A stretch of DNA of 64,000 bases from Hymenolepis diminuta (lineage: Eukaryota > Platyhelminthes > Cestoda > Cyclophyllidea > Hymenolepididae): NCBI GenBank assembly GCA_900708905.1, contig CAADRB010000009.1, forward strand, positions 1,138,884 through 1,202,883, in the 5' to 3' direction. Under the pieces are notes generated by a model that worked only from the letters and a program-made list of their open reading frames with translations, was not told the DNA's origin and did not search any database. The position numbers were made by a program, and so were the translations under genes. This document shows, one piece after another, positions 1 through 12,200 of this stretch (its first letter is position 1; each line of letters starts with the position of its first letter).

Positions 1-1053
1 ACATCAAATCCACTTTCAGCTAAATAACTACAATCAAAGCTCGTAGTCCGATTTTTATTAACACCTTTCTAATTAGCAAGGTACACTCTGTATCTTTAAA
101 TGCGCAAACTGGGTGGATTCACCAATAATAATAAAAGGTTCATGCGAATTGTATTCATACCAACATGCACCTAATAAGTATTAATCAAGGAAAATACAAT
201 TATGGTAAAACTTATTCTTCCCACGCTGAAGTTTTCTCCTGATCTCATCTTCACTGCCTTTGAAATTGAAGACCGACAGACAGTAGGCAGGGACGGCTTA
301 TCGCAACCCCTCATCTACCTTTCAGTTAAAACAACAGAAAACCAAAGAATTTACATGCCTATCCCTTTATTTAAACACTCATATGATACTGGCATTCCCG
401 TCTTGGTCTAGTTGATGGAAGCACACTGATAAACACGCGCGTGATGTTTTGAGGATTGGCCAATAAAAGTTGATTAGCGTTAGTGCTAGTTGACACCTGA
501 GAACGAGTATTTTCGTGTCCGAAAATTATTTTAGTTTTATTAATTTATTCACACACAGAAGTTATCACATTTCTGTGAAAAGCCAAGACCGACTGGTCTA
601 GCGTTTCGTTTTTGGGTTGACTTTTTGTTAGCTGTAAACTGGGTGTTATCATTTCACTCCATGATGAGGATGAAAGAAAATAACTCGCGTTAACTGTGAT
701 TATTATGTGTACTTTAACAACCATTAATCATTATGTTTTAAAAATATTGTCCCATTTTAAGATATTGCAATCAATAGTAATTTATACAATGATAATAAAT
801 TATATAAATAACTAAATAACCAGTTATTTTAAGGTTCTGTTGAGTAGGTTGCAGAAAATATCAGGTGGGGAAGAATGCAATTTGAAGTTTTCGATTCTGA
901 TAATTAAATATTTACTTTTGCTCAAATTAGAATTGGGACTTAGTATTCAAGGAATTTTAGGACGTCATTTTTGAAATGAGTTTAGATTTTGCAGTTTTAG
1001 AATAAGGAAACTCATTTGGCTTTAGTTTTCAATAATGAAAGTTTTTAGTAGTA
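1..1053. other. Non-coding flank, possible promoter-like patch
   Basis: I recognise no gene. A 69-codon ATG frame at 202-411 (+) has no known motif and is within chance length. A patch at 431-470 is unusual for this window: it holds CGCGCG-type CpGs and a perfect 10-bp palindrome ATTGGCCAAT (455-464, a CCAAT box on both strands) followed at once by AATAAAAG. This could be a promoter, but no supported exon lies nearby. Confidence 0.3.
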
Positions 1054-1055
1054 TA

Positions 1056-2378
1056 TCAGGTTGTAACAGAAGTTCTGCCCATCTTTTAAATTTGAATCAA
1101 AGTGAAAATCTTGTCAAAATACATTTATTTTGTGTTCAATATAGTCACTATTTCTATTAGTTACATCTTTTCATCTTGTCATAAATGTTCCGATTCCTTC
1201 TTCATAGAATTTAGCCAGTTTGGACTCAAAACAAGAAGCTAACTTCTTCATTTCCACCTCTTCTCTTGAAGTAAGTCTTTGAAATCCCATTAAATGATTC
1301 TGTAAGCTCCTGAAAAGATGAAAATCAGTTGGTGCAAGAGAAGATGGGGAGAATATGATGGATGTGCATGACTTCCCGGCCACATTCTTCAACAAGATTT
1401 TTGGTTGCTCTGGAAGTGTGACGTTTAGCATTGTGATGGTGCAAAATCACTCCTTTTCGATTGATCAAAGAAGGCCGTTTTTCGTGCCGTCAACTGCTTT
1501 TAAACGAGTTAGCTGCTGACAGTGAACTTCACATGTTATTGGTTGATTGTCACCCATTAGTTCATAATAAACAATTCCACCCACCATCCAATCCCATCAT
1601 ACACACAAAAGAATTTTGTTCGGGTGCAGTCCACTTCTGAGTTTGGAAGTGGAATTGGATTTGAGCCACTATCTTTTATGTTTAACAATGCTGTAAAGGA
1701 TCCACCACTTCTCGTCGTTGTCAGTTATGATTCGGTCTAAAAAAGGTGCCTGAAGTTCAGTTCACGAGAAGGCAGTGAAGCACAAGAGGTCACACACTGT
1801 TGCTTGTTGATTTCTGACAAATCGTGTGGGGGAGGGGGCATTTTCCAGCCTTTGAGACTTTGAAAGCCAAGTCTTTTCATTTCCCCACATATGGTCATAA
1901 GGCGGCTTACGTGAAAGGTTTTGCACAGTTCTCTAGTAGTGCAGGTTGGATTTTCATCAGTGGCAACTTACAATTGCTCAGAATGGAGTTTATTTGAGCA
2001 TCCTGCTCTCGGTTCGTCTTTCAGGCTGAAGTCATCCTTTTTGAGACGTGAAGGTAGAAGCCACCTTCACGCCCTCTGCAAGCCTTTTCACTCACAACAT
2101 CAATTGCATAAGTGTCTTTGGGAGTTTTTGCTGCTGAGCTTGCCGTATTTCCTTGATGAAATTCAAAGAGTAAAATATGCCTAATATGATCTTTATTTGG
2201 AGGGTATATTAAGGCTAGAAATAGTTATCAAAAACGATGATTATCAGACGATCTGAAAGAAGAAATAATGTCTTATTAATTAGCATAGATAAGCATACAA
2301 AATTAAGAAGCTGAATTGAAGTAATTGTGCCCTAAGTACATAGGTCAAAAATTGGACAGAACTTCTGTTACAACTTGA
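1056..2378 (-). mobile_element. Tc1/mariner-type DNA transposon, full length but inactive
   Basis: The 1.32-kb element has terminal inverted repeats of at least 25 bp, starting TCARGTTGTAACAG and differing at only two positions between the ends (1056-1080 and the complement at 2354-2378). Both ends are flanked by the dinucleotide TA (1054-1055 and 2379-2380), the target duplication made by mariner elements. Length, ends and TA duplication all match the mariner family. The transposase frame lies on the minus strand, so its 5' end is near 2190. The ends look intact, but the gene inside is broken (see the transposase entry), so the copy cannot move itself. Confidence 0.92.
1150..2190 (-). pseudogene. 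Mariner transposase pseudogene
   Basis: Minus-strand translation gives mariner transposase in pieces. The N-terminus has the helix-turn-helix start HIRHILLFEF (near 2160-2187). The catalytic domain contains DEKW with the first catalytic Asp (codon 1714-1716), then LCVWWDW, YYEL and CQQL. The C-terminal block is LAPTDFHLFRSLQNHL with the third catalytic Asp (codon 1324-1326). The middle Asp, expected in HHDNARPH, is replaced by His (CAC, 1433-1435). A frameshift lies between the second and third catalytic positions, and there are several in-frame stops, including TGA for the Trp near the C-terminus. The longest surviving open piece is 1171-1431. This is a DD34D family enzyme that would bind the inverted repeats and cut and paste the element; here it is dead. 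Confidence 0.9.
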
Positions 2379-2380
2379 TA

Positions 2381-3254
2381 GTTACAACATCACATATTTT
2401 ACGGCTCAGTTCCACGTCGTTTGAAATCAGAGTGCACAAATTATAAATTTAAGTAGTTTCGTTTATTTAAGCGTCATGGCATCACAGCATTTAGTCAAAA
2501 TAAGCTAAAAATTACGCTTAAGTGAATGAGTAACAATGTTTTGAAATCCAGCTGCTAACGGACAGTCGAAATGATATCATTCAGTTCATCAAAGAATGTT
2601 AAATAGCTCTATCCTACAAACTTTGCAACCCTCAGTTCTGTCGACAATATCCAAATGCGAAATCCTTAATCAATTTGGGCTTTCATAAGGTATGAAATGA
2701 CCGTGTCCTTATATTTTGAACTTGGTAATTAAAAGCAAAATTAATTCAAAATAGGGATAATAGTCATTTTATATTCAGCCATTTGTGAAATACTTTGGAT
2801 AATGATTAATACGACATCAGGTATGTTAAATATTTGCGTTGATTTGTCAAAGTATCGAGGTATTAATAAATTGGTATTAATCATTTCGCAAAAAATAACA
2901 GCTGATTAAAACAATCCCTTGAGAACTTGAGTTTATTCCTTAATGAAGCACATTTTAAAGAGGAATTTTAAGGTTATAATTCAAATATTTTAAGCAATTG
3001 AGGTATTTTGAAAAGTTCCTCATAATATTTATTATTTTTATGAAAATTTAACTAAGTATCGGCATTTATGTTAGCTGGAAAGATAGGCACTGCGTACAAT
3101 ATACGCGATATTTGATATATTTTATCCTATATATGAATATATACACAAGCAACTTCCTCTGCATATATTCTTATTAGAAGTAGCCTTATAATACTCCAAA
3201 ACACGAAAATGAACGGTCATTCTAAAATCTTACCGCACTCAATAAGCGTTTTAG
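2381..3254. other. Non-coding, no feature seen
   Basis: AT-rich sequence with stops in all frames and no repeat or motif that I could match within the window. Confidence 0.5.
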
Positions 3255-3560
3255 GAAAAAATTGATGAAGCCGACACTCTTCTTATTGCTTTGAGATATC
3301 GGATATGTACTTTCATCTAATTATTTCAAATTTAAGGTTGCTCAACGAAATGAAGAGAAAATGCTTCCATTAATATAATCTTCATGGCCAAATACGGCAA
3401 TTTAAAGATGTTGAAGAGTGAAGAAATGATATTGTCCCCTTGAGCCCTTTCATCATTAAACTGGAATTTGAAATACATGCATTCTATTTACTGTTCTTGA
3501 CATGACCTTTAAATAAATGTGCTTATTACTATATAAATTTCAGTTATTGAGAACATTAAA
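3255..3560 (+). repeat. Dispersed repeat R2, copy 1
   Basis: About 300 bp is similar to 23450-23790. The best-matching stretch starts near 3305 (TTTCATCTAATTATTTCAAA against TTTCATATAATTATTCCAAA) and continues through AATTTAAGGTTGCTCA and AGAGAAAA. The two copies also share the motif CTTTAAATAAATRTGC near their ends (about 3510 and 23715). No protein or structural motif was recognised. It is likely an old non-autonomous element or a fragment of one. Confidence 0.6.
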
Positions 3561-5584
3561 GCGGTAATTACACCAAAACTGCAATAAATTTCAATATTGC
3601 ATGGGACGATTGTTGTAACTAGATCCTAATAATATGAAGGCAACAATATCTCTTTAACTATGCGCGGTTTGATACTCATCTTGTATAGAAGAGTAGCCTC
3701 TTTAAGAATATGTAGAAGGGACTTGATATCTCAGACGTCTCAGGCGTTTCATTCCAGACGGATCTTGACTATAAATTGAATTTTGATCATAAATCAGAAG
3801 ATAATCCTAAGGCCTCTTGTCCTGATCCGTATTTCGTGATAAGTTAATCAAATTTACCATGAGAAAATAATTTTGAGTTATTACTGAAGAGGGATTATCA
3901 TAGACAGATTAATCTCCAAATTCCTAACTTTAATCTCACACCTTAAATTTTTGGGGGTAGAGATCTTTGCGATTTTATTAACACAGAATATACTTTTAGC
4001 ATTAAAACACACCTGATATAAATCTGTTCGAATGAATATAAAAGTGGTTATTTTTATTTGGTATTAGAAATGGTTTTATTTCAATCAGAAAAGCTGAAAA
4101 AGTACATTCTCCAACGAAATGGAGTACGCAAAACTTCGAAATGCCAAGACGAATTTGCATCAAATTACAAATGAGAAGGTGATACGAGGTCTTCATTCCA
4201 ATTAACTGGAAACGAACTTTAGAAAATGGATGATTGCAGAGGGCAAAGCAAATTCAGAATAGTTGAAGGCGGCACTAAATAAAATAAGTGTCTGTATACA
4301 TTTTGAAAAGAAATAAAGTTTCCTCCAATGTATATTCTGGATGGATGAAATGTAATTCCCTATTAAGATCTATAAACGAAAAAAATAAACGAGAGTGTGC
4401 CAGGGTATCGGCGCTTTATGAAAATCGGGGATTTTTTGTTCGGATATATAAATACTTATCTAGGAAAGAACATGTTTCAAACTCTCGTAGAATCTAATAT
4501 TGCAGGGTTTCAAATTAAGTTTAGAAGAATTTAAAAATTTGTAAGCGAACCGTTATGTATAGTTCTAAATCAGAATTCAAACTTTTATATGCGTTCTTGC
4601 AAACAGATATTAAAATGATACCATAAAAATTTCAAGTAAATGTTGTTATCAGTCCATTTTGACAGCATACCATCTGAGGTAAGTCTTCACTAGCGATGAA
4701 AGATAAAATAATATTAACACTCTTAACAAAATAAACAAATATTTTATGAATAAAGTGTTAGAGGAGGTGTTCAAGATTAAGGTAACATTAAAGAGAAAAA
4801 TTAATAAAGTCTGGAATTACGTTATTTAGTTAGTTTTCCAAAATCCCAAATGAAAGAGCTGATTCCTGATTTCCTGCCTAAAATCACGCATTCAATTCCG
4901 TTCCATGTTTGTAGTATTCAGAGCTGAATTAACAGTTAATAAATTAGGAGGCACAAAGTCAAAAACCGGTGAAAACCCGTATGTGGAAAGGCACGGAATT
5001 TTCTGATATACGACTTGAACAAGTAATGAAAGTGACAATATCTTGAATTATTTCCCGTTGAAATTACAGACACGAATAAAATAATTTGGAATTAATTAAA
5101 ATGCATTATGATTGAATAAGTGCTATCATTATTAAGTCAAAACAGATGTAGTTAAACGGGTGCAAATGTAATCACTCTCAAGCAGGGTTATTAGAGGACG
5201 TAAACAAGTTGTGATAATAGCAAAATGAAGCCTAATTTATAGGGCACTTTGCAAAGGGATTTTGATAACAATCTAATCCAGTCACTGGTACAATTTCATA
5301 ACCTTAACTCCGCGTAAGATTTGGACTATCAAACGTGACTTGAGTAGGATTAAGTCCCCTCTGTTGTCAATTTGGTCTGGTTTGTATATCTAATCTGTTG
5401 TAATTGAAATAAAAATATGCTATGTGATCTAGGCTAGTGTTCTCTGGGGTCTTGCAAGGTTTTATGAATAGTTTCACTCCATTATAACCCTATGTATTAA
5501 ATCGACCTGTGTTGCAAGAGAATCCAGAAGGTAATAAAATACAGAATCTACTATTGCTTTATAAATCAACAAAGTCTTAAAGTT
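3561..5584. other. Non-coding, no feature seen
   Basis: Reading frames at 4002-4196 (-) and 4288-4497 (+) are short, AT-rich and have no motif. Nothing else was recognised. Confidence 0.45.
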
Positions 5585-5705
5585 ATATGCATGCAGTGTG
5601 CACATCAGTTAATGTGCTTATCTGTGAATTCAGAGGTTACCGATTTGATACTCGTCAGTGAAGAAATGGCAAACCCCATTCTTATCAGAGAGGCCCTGTG
5701 CTATT
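5585..5705 (+). repeat. tRNA-derived SINE fragment
   Basis: The segment has the head of the SINE family seen best at 23166-23405: GTTAATGTGCTT (box-A side), then AATTCAGAGGTTACCGATTT and GATACTCGTCAGTG (box-B side). The body after the head is mostly lost. Confidence 0.5.
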
Positions 5706-7525
5706 TTATCTCTATTTATTATTTTTTGAAAATTTCAAATAACTAAATTATGCTAACAGAAGTGCTATTCAATTTGTAAATTGATTTATTCCCTATTTAT
5801 TTTTGCGTTTCTGAAAGATATCAACTCCGATAGATCAAATCCTTTTGCATCGGCAGTGTTAGCTTTATTGATAAGTATTATTTTCGAGAGTTCGCTTTTG
5901 AAGAAAAAAATTACTCCTTCACCTACGCTTTATTTTCTGTGTCAATGACTGATTCATCATCGTAAGAGTAAACGTGAAAAATAATTACGCATCAAGGCTC
6001 TGGCTGTTTCTCACGAATTTTCTTGTCATTCAAATGAATTACTTTACAAAGAAACACTATCTCGGTAGTTGACGAGTTCAGTTATAAAACCGACTCACCA
6101 ACACATCTTTTTCAAGAACTGTGGAAAGCTAATATAAAAACATAAAATGGATTCATGGTTTTGAAAAAAGAAATTTTAGGCTTATTAAGATTGTGATATT
6201 ATTTTTTATCTTTATCTTTTTCTCTTCATTCAATTTGTTTAAACTTAGTACATAAATAAAATACACAACTTGTAAACATTTTTCTATGACAGAGGGATAT
6301 TCCAAATTTGGCATTCAAATGAGTTCAAATCCGCATTTATAAATTAAAATGCATTAATATTCATTTATCTTGTCATACAGGGAAAAAACCGGAGGGGAAA
6401 ACTGGGATCTAGACTGTGACTTGATTGTTCGATAGGTAAAGGTACATCTGTTGGTATGGTGATTAAAAACGCTTTAATAGACCATTCGGTGCATAAAGTA
6501 CCGAGTTCAACCACTCTGTGTGTCTGCTCGACGATTCAGGCGACAATGTCTGAAAGCTATCATATGATGGCTTTCTGCTGACTCATTCACATAATCTCGC
6601 ACTCTTCAACTATTTTTAAAATATTTAAATCTGCTGTCAATGTTGTTTTTTCCAAACACTGGACGAATACTTGCTTGAGGGAGAAATTGTATTTATGTAT
6701 AGTAAAAGAAAAATAAATTTGATTAAAATAATAATATTTAAATTATATGTATTTTTTTGCTTCAGTTATATCTAAAAGCAACCTTAAATTTGATTTATGT
6801 TCTTACTAGTTATATTAATGAATAATTAGAAGAAATCATATTTAGCTACTATTGATGCTAAAGTCTTAATTTTTCATGTTTAAAAAAATGTCTAAAATTT
6901 TTCTACACAGGAACGTCTACCGTTGTCTAATTTCAGTGTTAATCGATTAGCTATCGGAAGAATATTTTGGCAATTTTATTCTAGATGCTTTTCTGATATA
7001 GATGAACAAAATAATATATGTCTAATTCGATAAACTAAGATGTGCTCTAGATACACATCGTTGACGAGGAAGGTCCCCATTACTTTTCTAACCAGTTTTG
7101 ACCCATTTGATTCGCTGCTCCAATCACTAGATGCGAACCAAGACCTTTGAATTTTTGGCTCTTAAAATAGCAGATAGGTAGTTTGCCTCCGATGTCTAAT
7201 GATTCTTTCAACAGAAAAATTACGTCCATAGTGCCCTTTTCAATAAAAGTTGACAGAAAATAATGGTATATAGTGTATTTTTTATTAAAAAAATAAACAC
7301 TGAAAAAATGACTCAGCGGAAGTTAGGCAGATCGAGGTATTTTTGTGGGAGAGGAGAAAAATTTTAATTTTCAACGTGAAATAAAAATAGGGGAGAGGAC
7401 ATAAAGAAGTAATAGCTGGATTGCCATTGGAGTAAGAGTTAAATTTCATTCATATTGACTGATTTCATTCACGCACTTATTTATTTTGTATAATTTAACA
7501 AATTTATTTCAGACAATTAGTTGAC
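5706..7525. other. Non-coding, possible SINE scrap
   Basis: No gene seen. Around 6450-6515 the text TGGTATGGTGATTAAAAACG followed by GAGTTCAACCAC could be a very diverged SINE head, but the match is weak. Confidence 0.35.
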
Positions 7526-7527
7526 TC

Positions 7528-7750
7528 CACGAAATCAATCACAGAGGCCATCGGTCACGTCATGGATCACGGGCTTGATTCCCATCGGCGCACACCCAGT
7601 GAGCGGAATGGCCAAATGCGCTGAGTAGATCCGTCTACTCCAACTCCGATTTTCTTACCAGTGAGACTCAAAGATGTCACTTTCTACCAAAGACGAGCGT
7701 CGAAGAACGCTTCCTAAATGGAACTGGACGTTATTATTAATATCTCATGA
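7528..7750 (+). repeat. tRNA-derived SINE copy
   Basis: A box-B-like GGGCTTGATTCCCATC (about 7573-7588) is followed by the family body: CACCCAGTGAGCGGAATGGC, CCAAATGCGCTGAGTAG and CCAGTGAGACTC. The copy ends in an ATTATTATT-type tail near 7735. The body matches 23166-23405 (CCAGTGCGCGGAATGGCC there) and the minus-strand copies at 34.8 and 35.2 kb. The head before box B is decayed. Confidence 0.72.
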
Positions 7751-8837
7751 AATACATTAAATAATCGCAAATTTTCTTTAAAAACAATTAAAGGAATTCC
7801 CGTTACACCTAATTCTATTTCATTATGGTTGGAAGCATTTAACAATTCACGATCAACTTTTGTTTTGAAGTCAAATTAATAAACAGAATCAGCCTTTGTA
7901 TACTCATAGAGGGAAAGATTTTGACTTTGCCAACTGATAAATGATTAGCCATACCGCCTCATCAATTTCAGACAGCACACAATAGAAATAAATATTATTG
8001 CATCAAGAGTATTGCACTCTTCATCAAATTATTTGGCGTAAATAACTTTTGACGGGATGGTTTTCCAAGTTCAAACGAGTATATATTTTTCCTAATAGTT
8101 TTTATTTCTTAAACAGAAGAGAGAGATGAAGGAAACCACTGCCACTTTTGTGCATGAAATACTATGGATTCAACCAAGCGGGAAAAATTTTGCTATGTTA
8201 TGAGCTTTCTCTCTCCCCAGAGAATGAAAGAGAGAAGAAGGAAACAATTTTGCTGCAAAAATGGACAGGAGAGGAGAATGCAAATTGGTCATGAAATATA
8301 AATGCTCGTAGTAAGAGAAGGGTCGTAGTTGTGGCGGGGAAAACAAACAAAAGCAGTCAGTGGATAACACTAGTGTAATGGAGCTTTGGGGAGGAGGAAT
8401 ACTCTTTTTAGGGTTAACGTGCTTTCCAAAAGCTGATAAATCTTTCCTTTAGCATTTTGACAGTAGTGACATGATGGAAATTCGGAGTATCCTTGTTAAC
8501 AGAGTGAGGAATGTAATCTAACTTCCGGGTGAAGTAGAACTTGATTAAGAGTCCAATGACTCACTAGGATGCCAAAGTTGCCAATACACAGTTTATCTTT
8601 TATGATACCTGTCGCACTTGTCGATGAGGATGATGCTTCTGAAATGGATACTATACCAGCGTTCAATCGAATAAGTTAATGGTCTAAGAAGTAGGATACA
8701 TTTATAGCAGTATCAAACGAGTTTGAGTAAAGAGAAAGTCATGGTATCAGCAGAATCTCAAAACTTCGAATTTAGCTTCAGATTGTTTATTGCCGAAAAT
8801 CATCATATTCTACTTCTGCAATGTTAAAATTTCTCTA
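7751..8837. other. Non-coding, no feature seen
   Basis: A 66-codon minus frame at 8170-8370 has no motif and overlaps purine-rich low-complexity sequence. I regard it as chance. Confidence 0.45.
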
Positions 8838-9290
8838 TTCGCTTGAGCCCACCTTGAGTGAATGCAGCATAAGGAGCTCTGCTAACTTAATAATTTTATC
8901 TTGTATCTCTTCTATGCTAAAATAAACTACGAAATATCAAATTGCATCACTCACCTTTCAATTATTGTAAAAAATAAGTTGAACCAACATGACCGACCCT
9001 TCTTGAATGAATAGTACCGATCAATAAGCACTGAACATTGAGATGAGCATTTACTGCAACTCGGGAGACGGACCATGAAATGTAAATTTTGGATTGTGAG
9101 GTGCCTATTTAGTAAATCTTGTACAACCCGAGTTCAGAGGTCAAATGAAGTAGGACTCTTTGACACCTTGACGTTGCTTTCTGTAGCTTTTTGATCCCTT
9201 CCCCATATAAATTTGTTGGACTTATACTGTTATTCGATGGTAGTTGCTTTTCACAATTAAAAATCATAATTTTTGTATTAATGTGCATAA
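8838..9290 (+). repeat. Dispersed repeat R1, copy 1
   Basis: About 450 bp is alignable to 63440-63790 and in part to 25050-25160. Shared blocks in the same order are CCACCTTGAGTGAATGCAGC / AGGAGCTCTGCTAACTTA, then CCGATCAATAAGCACTGAAC, then TTAAATGAAGTA-like sequence, then TTTTTGATCCCTTCC, then TTGCTTTTCACAATTAAAAA. No coding capacity or terminal repeats were seen. The strand given is arbitrary, and the three copies face the same way. Confidence 0.7.
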
Positions 9291-12200
9291 TAGAAATAAC
9301 AAAATAACCAGTTGTTTAATTTAGATTGTTTTTCAACCCCTTCGGTTACCCCATTTTCTCTTAATGGCCGAGATAAAAGCCAGTGATAAAATATTGTATG
9401 ATTTAACAAAACCGAGCTCATTAGATTTCATTCAAATTGAGGTGAAATAACTGACAAAAAATTAAGAATCTCAGGGACTGAATAAAAATCCGAATCTAAC
9501 CGATTTAATGGCCAAATTTTATTTTATTAAAAAAATAATAATCAATACGGATGAGTCGATGGATTGAGAGCTTTAAATTTCCCAGTCAAGGAAGTGTAAT
9601 TTACTGAAGTTTCAATTAATTTTTTTCCTTGCAGAGTTCAAATATAACTGTGATTTGATTTCTAAAATGATGACTCATAAATTTTAGCCATTTTCGAAAT
9701 ATTAGGCCGAATAAAATGACCTGACTGATATTTTACTATTTCACTGGCCGAAATTAATTAGGTGATAGAAATCATTAATGATTTGTCTCAGAATTCTTTC
9801 ATTTTGATGCCTAAATGGTAAATCATATGCAGGCCTGACTTATTTACCATAAAACGACCTGAATATGTATCAATTTCATAAGTTTGTGAAAAGCGGGAAC
9901 AATAATTTGATATTTGAATCATCTTTGTCTTTCTGCCAATAATAAATTGGTTTAAATATTGAAAGATTTTGATGTAGCATAATCTTATTTATCAAACTTT
10001 ATAATGGATACTTATTTTTAAATTTCTACCATAATAAAATGCATTAAGGCAAAGAGTTTTACTGTTGTTCACTGTGAGAAAGCTTCTGAATTTGGGTATA
10101 ATTAAAATCCGATAAGGGATAAAGAGGAGGGGGGGGGACAAGATGACCATAAATAACATCAAAGCATCGAAATTTCTTAATTTGTTTGATTTTTGATTTG
10201 AGTTTCACAATATATACATTATGGGTAGTTCAAAATTTACTTTCCAAATTTCATATTTCCCGTGGATTACTGAGCAGTTTCAGTGCTTATTGATTGGTTG
10301 ATTAATTATGGCGGTACTTCAAACTACTTCAATTTTAACTTTCGCTTTGTTAAGGTCGATAAGGCAGGACGATACTATATAAACAGGCAGACAAAACTAG
10401 CAAACGCATTTTAAACAGACAAACTATGTTCATCAAATGCTACCTTTATCTGAAATCCATAGAATGAGGACGTGAAGGAATCTATTTCTTTATTTCTAGG
10501 AGAAAATAATTTGTCAAGAATGCAGAGAGAGAAGAAGGGGGGAGAAAGGGTCGCCACGCGACCTCGACCACGACCACAGATTGCTTTCCCATCAATAGCC
10601 ATAAAAACCTTCCTAACCCCAACCCCAAATCTCTCCGAATTTGTGTTTCAGCTTACCATGTTCTGGCAAAGCAGAATATAGTTAAATGAGAAACAAATTT
10701 TAAATAAATTACGTATGTACGGGAGTATGGAAATGGATTTTCCATGACAGTAAATGTAGCATTGCAAGACTATCGTGAAAATTGGAGTAAAAATCCGTGA
10801 TAGAAATGGAGAAAAGGTATAATGTGATTTTTTGATCCAATTTCTAGATGCTGCGACCCAGAAAACTCAATGAAGTTGTCAACAGTATTAATCTTGAGAG
10901 GTGAAATATCTAAATTTGACTCCCATAGATGTGAATAATCTATTTAATTGAAAATCGTTAATCATACCATAATTTTTATCAATCTTCTAAGGAGAGTTAA
11001 GCATGATTATTGTAGCTTAGTTATTTCTAATCAATCCTCAAAGAGTGTTCAAGTGCTTGTTTCATAATATTAAAAGAGAAAATACCCCAATACAATAAAA
11101 GTATACGATTATTATAAATCGTTAATCAGTAAGGTTGTAAACATTCGAAAAGGAACATATTTATTTATAACAATTACAATTACTCATAATAGTCATATTA
11201 TAGATTAATTAATAAAACAATATTTTTGGTTTTTATTATCATCTGATAAGGATGAGAAAGAGTCCGATTGTTGAAAAATTATGCGGGAAAATAAGCTAAA
11301 TATTCGGAAAAAAGAAGAAATAAGACTGAATTAAGCTGAATAGAAAGTATGCCATAAAATGGGATAATAAGGTAATTGGGATTTGAGTCTATTATAAACT
11401 AATTAGCCTCCCAAATAGCCACAAATCCAAGGACTAAATAACAAGATGTACTGGCCTTAACGGTAATCGTTACTCTAAAATACTACAGCGCAACGACCCT
11501 GTAACTTAGCGCATTTTATTAAATATGTACATTTTATGAATAATTGACAATAAATTTTTAATTTTATTTTTCGATACTGACTCCACCCTTAATTTTTTCG
11601 AGATCTTCTGGAGCATCCTAAGTAATGGTCTGGCGGACCTCTGGAGTTGTGGGATTCCACGAGGGAGGGAGGTAACATGCGTCAAATAGAGATCTATTGC
11701 AAGCGTTTTTGGTTTGGTGGATACGACTGCGTACGTAGAACGGAGATTTTTGTGATGATTCACCCAGATATTAATACTAGCATGAAGCGCCGTTCATATC
11801 TAAAAGTAGAGAAATAAAGATTCTGTTCCACTGTTTCCTACCTTGGTGACATGAAATTTTGCCTTTGCATATTTCCGACAGATTGCTTATCCAGACATTA
11901 AAACTAGACGAAGAGCTTAAAACGGAAATATTTAAACCACAACACACAGAGCAATTGATAACTGGGTAAAATTTCTATACACGATGATTATTAGTATGCC
12001 ATGAGCGACAAATAACTGGCATAGGTTGCAAATGATGGTATCGATTGCGACAGATTTAGGTTTGACTTTTGAATATTCTGAATTTGAATCCACCAGGATA
12101 AGATAAGAGATTTCTTATCTCTTGAAAATGAAAGTGATTGAAATTGATGTGAGACCAAGGAACTTTAGTTTGGGTGTTCGTAAGGGGATGCTGGGGGGAA

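Noticed and set aside
10470..10680. Overlapping frames on both strands as a coding exon
   Set aside because: The openness follows from purine/pyrimidine strand bias (AGAGAGAAGAAGGGGGG-like text), and neither frame has a motif.
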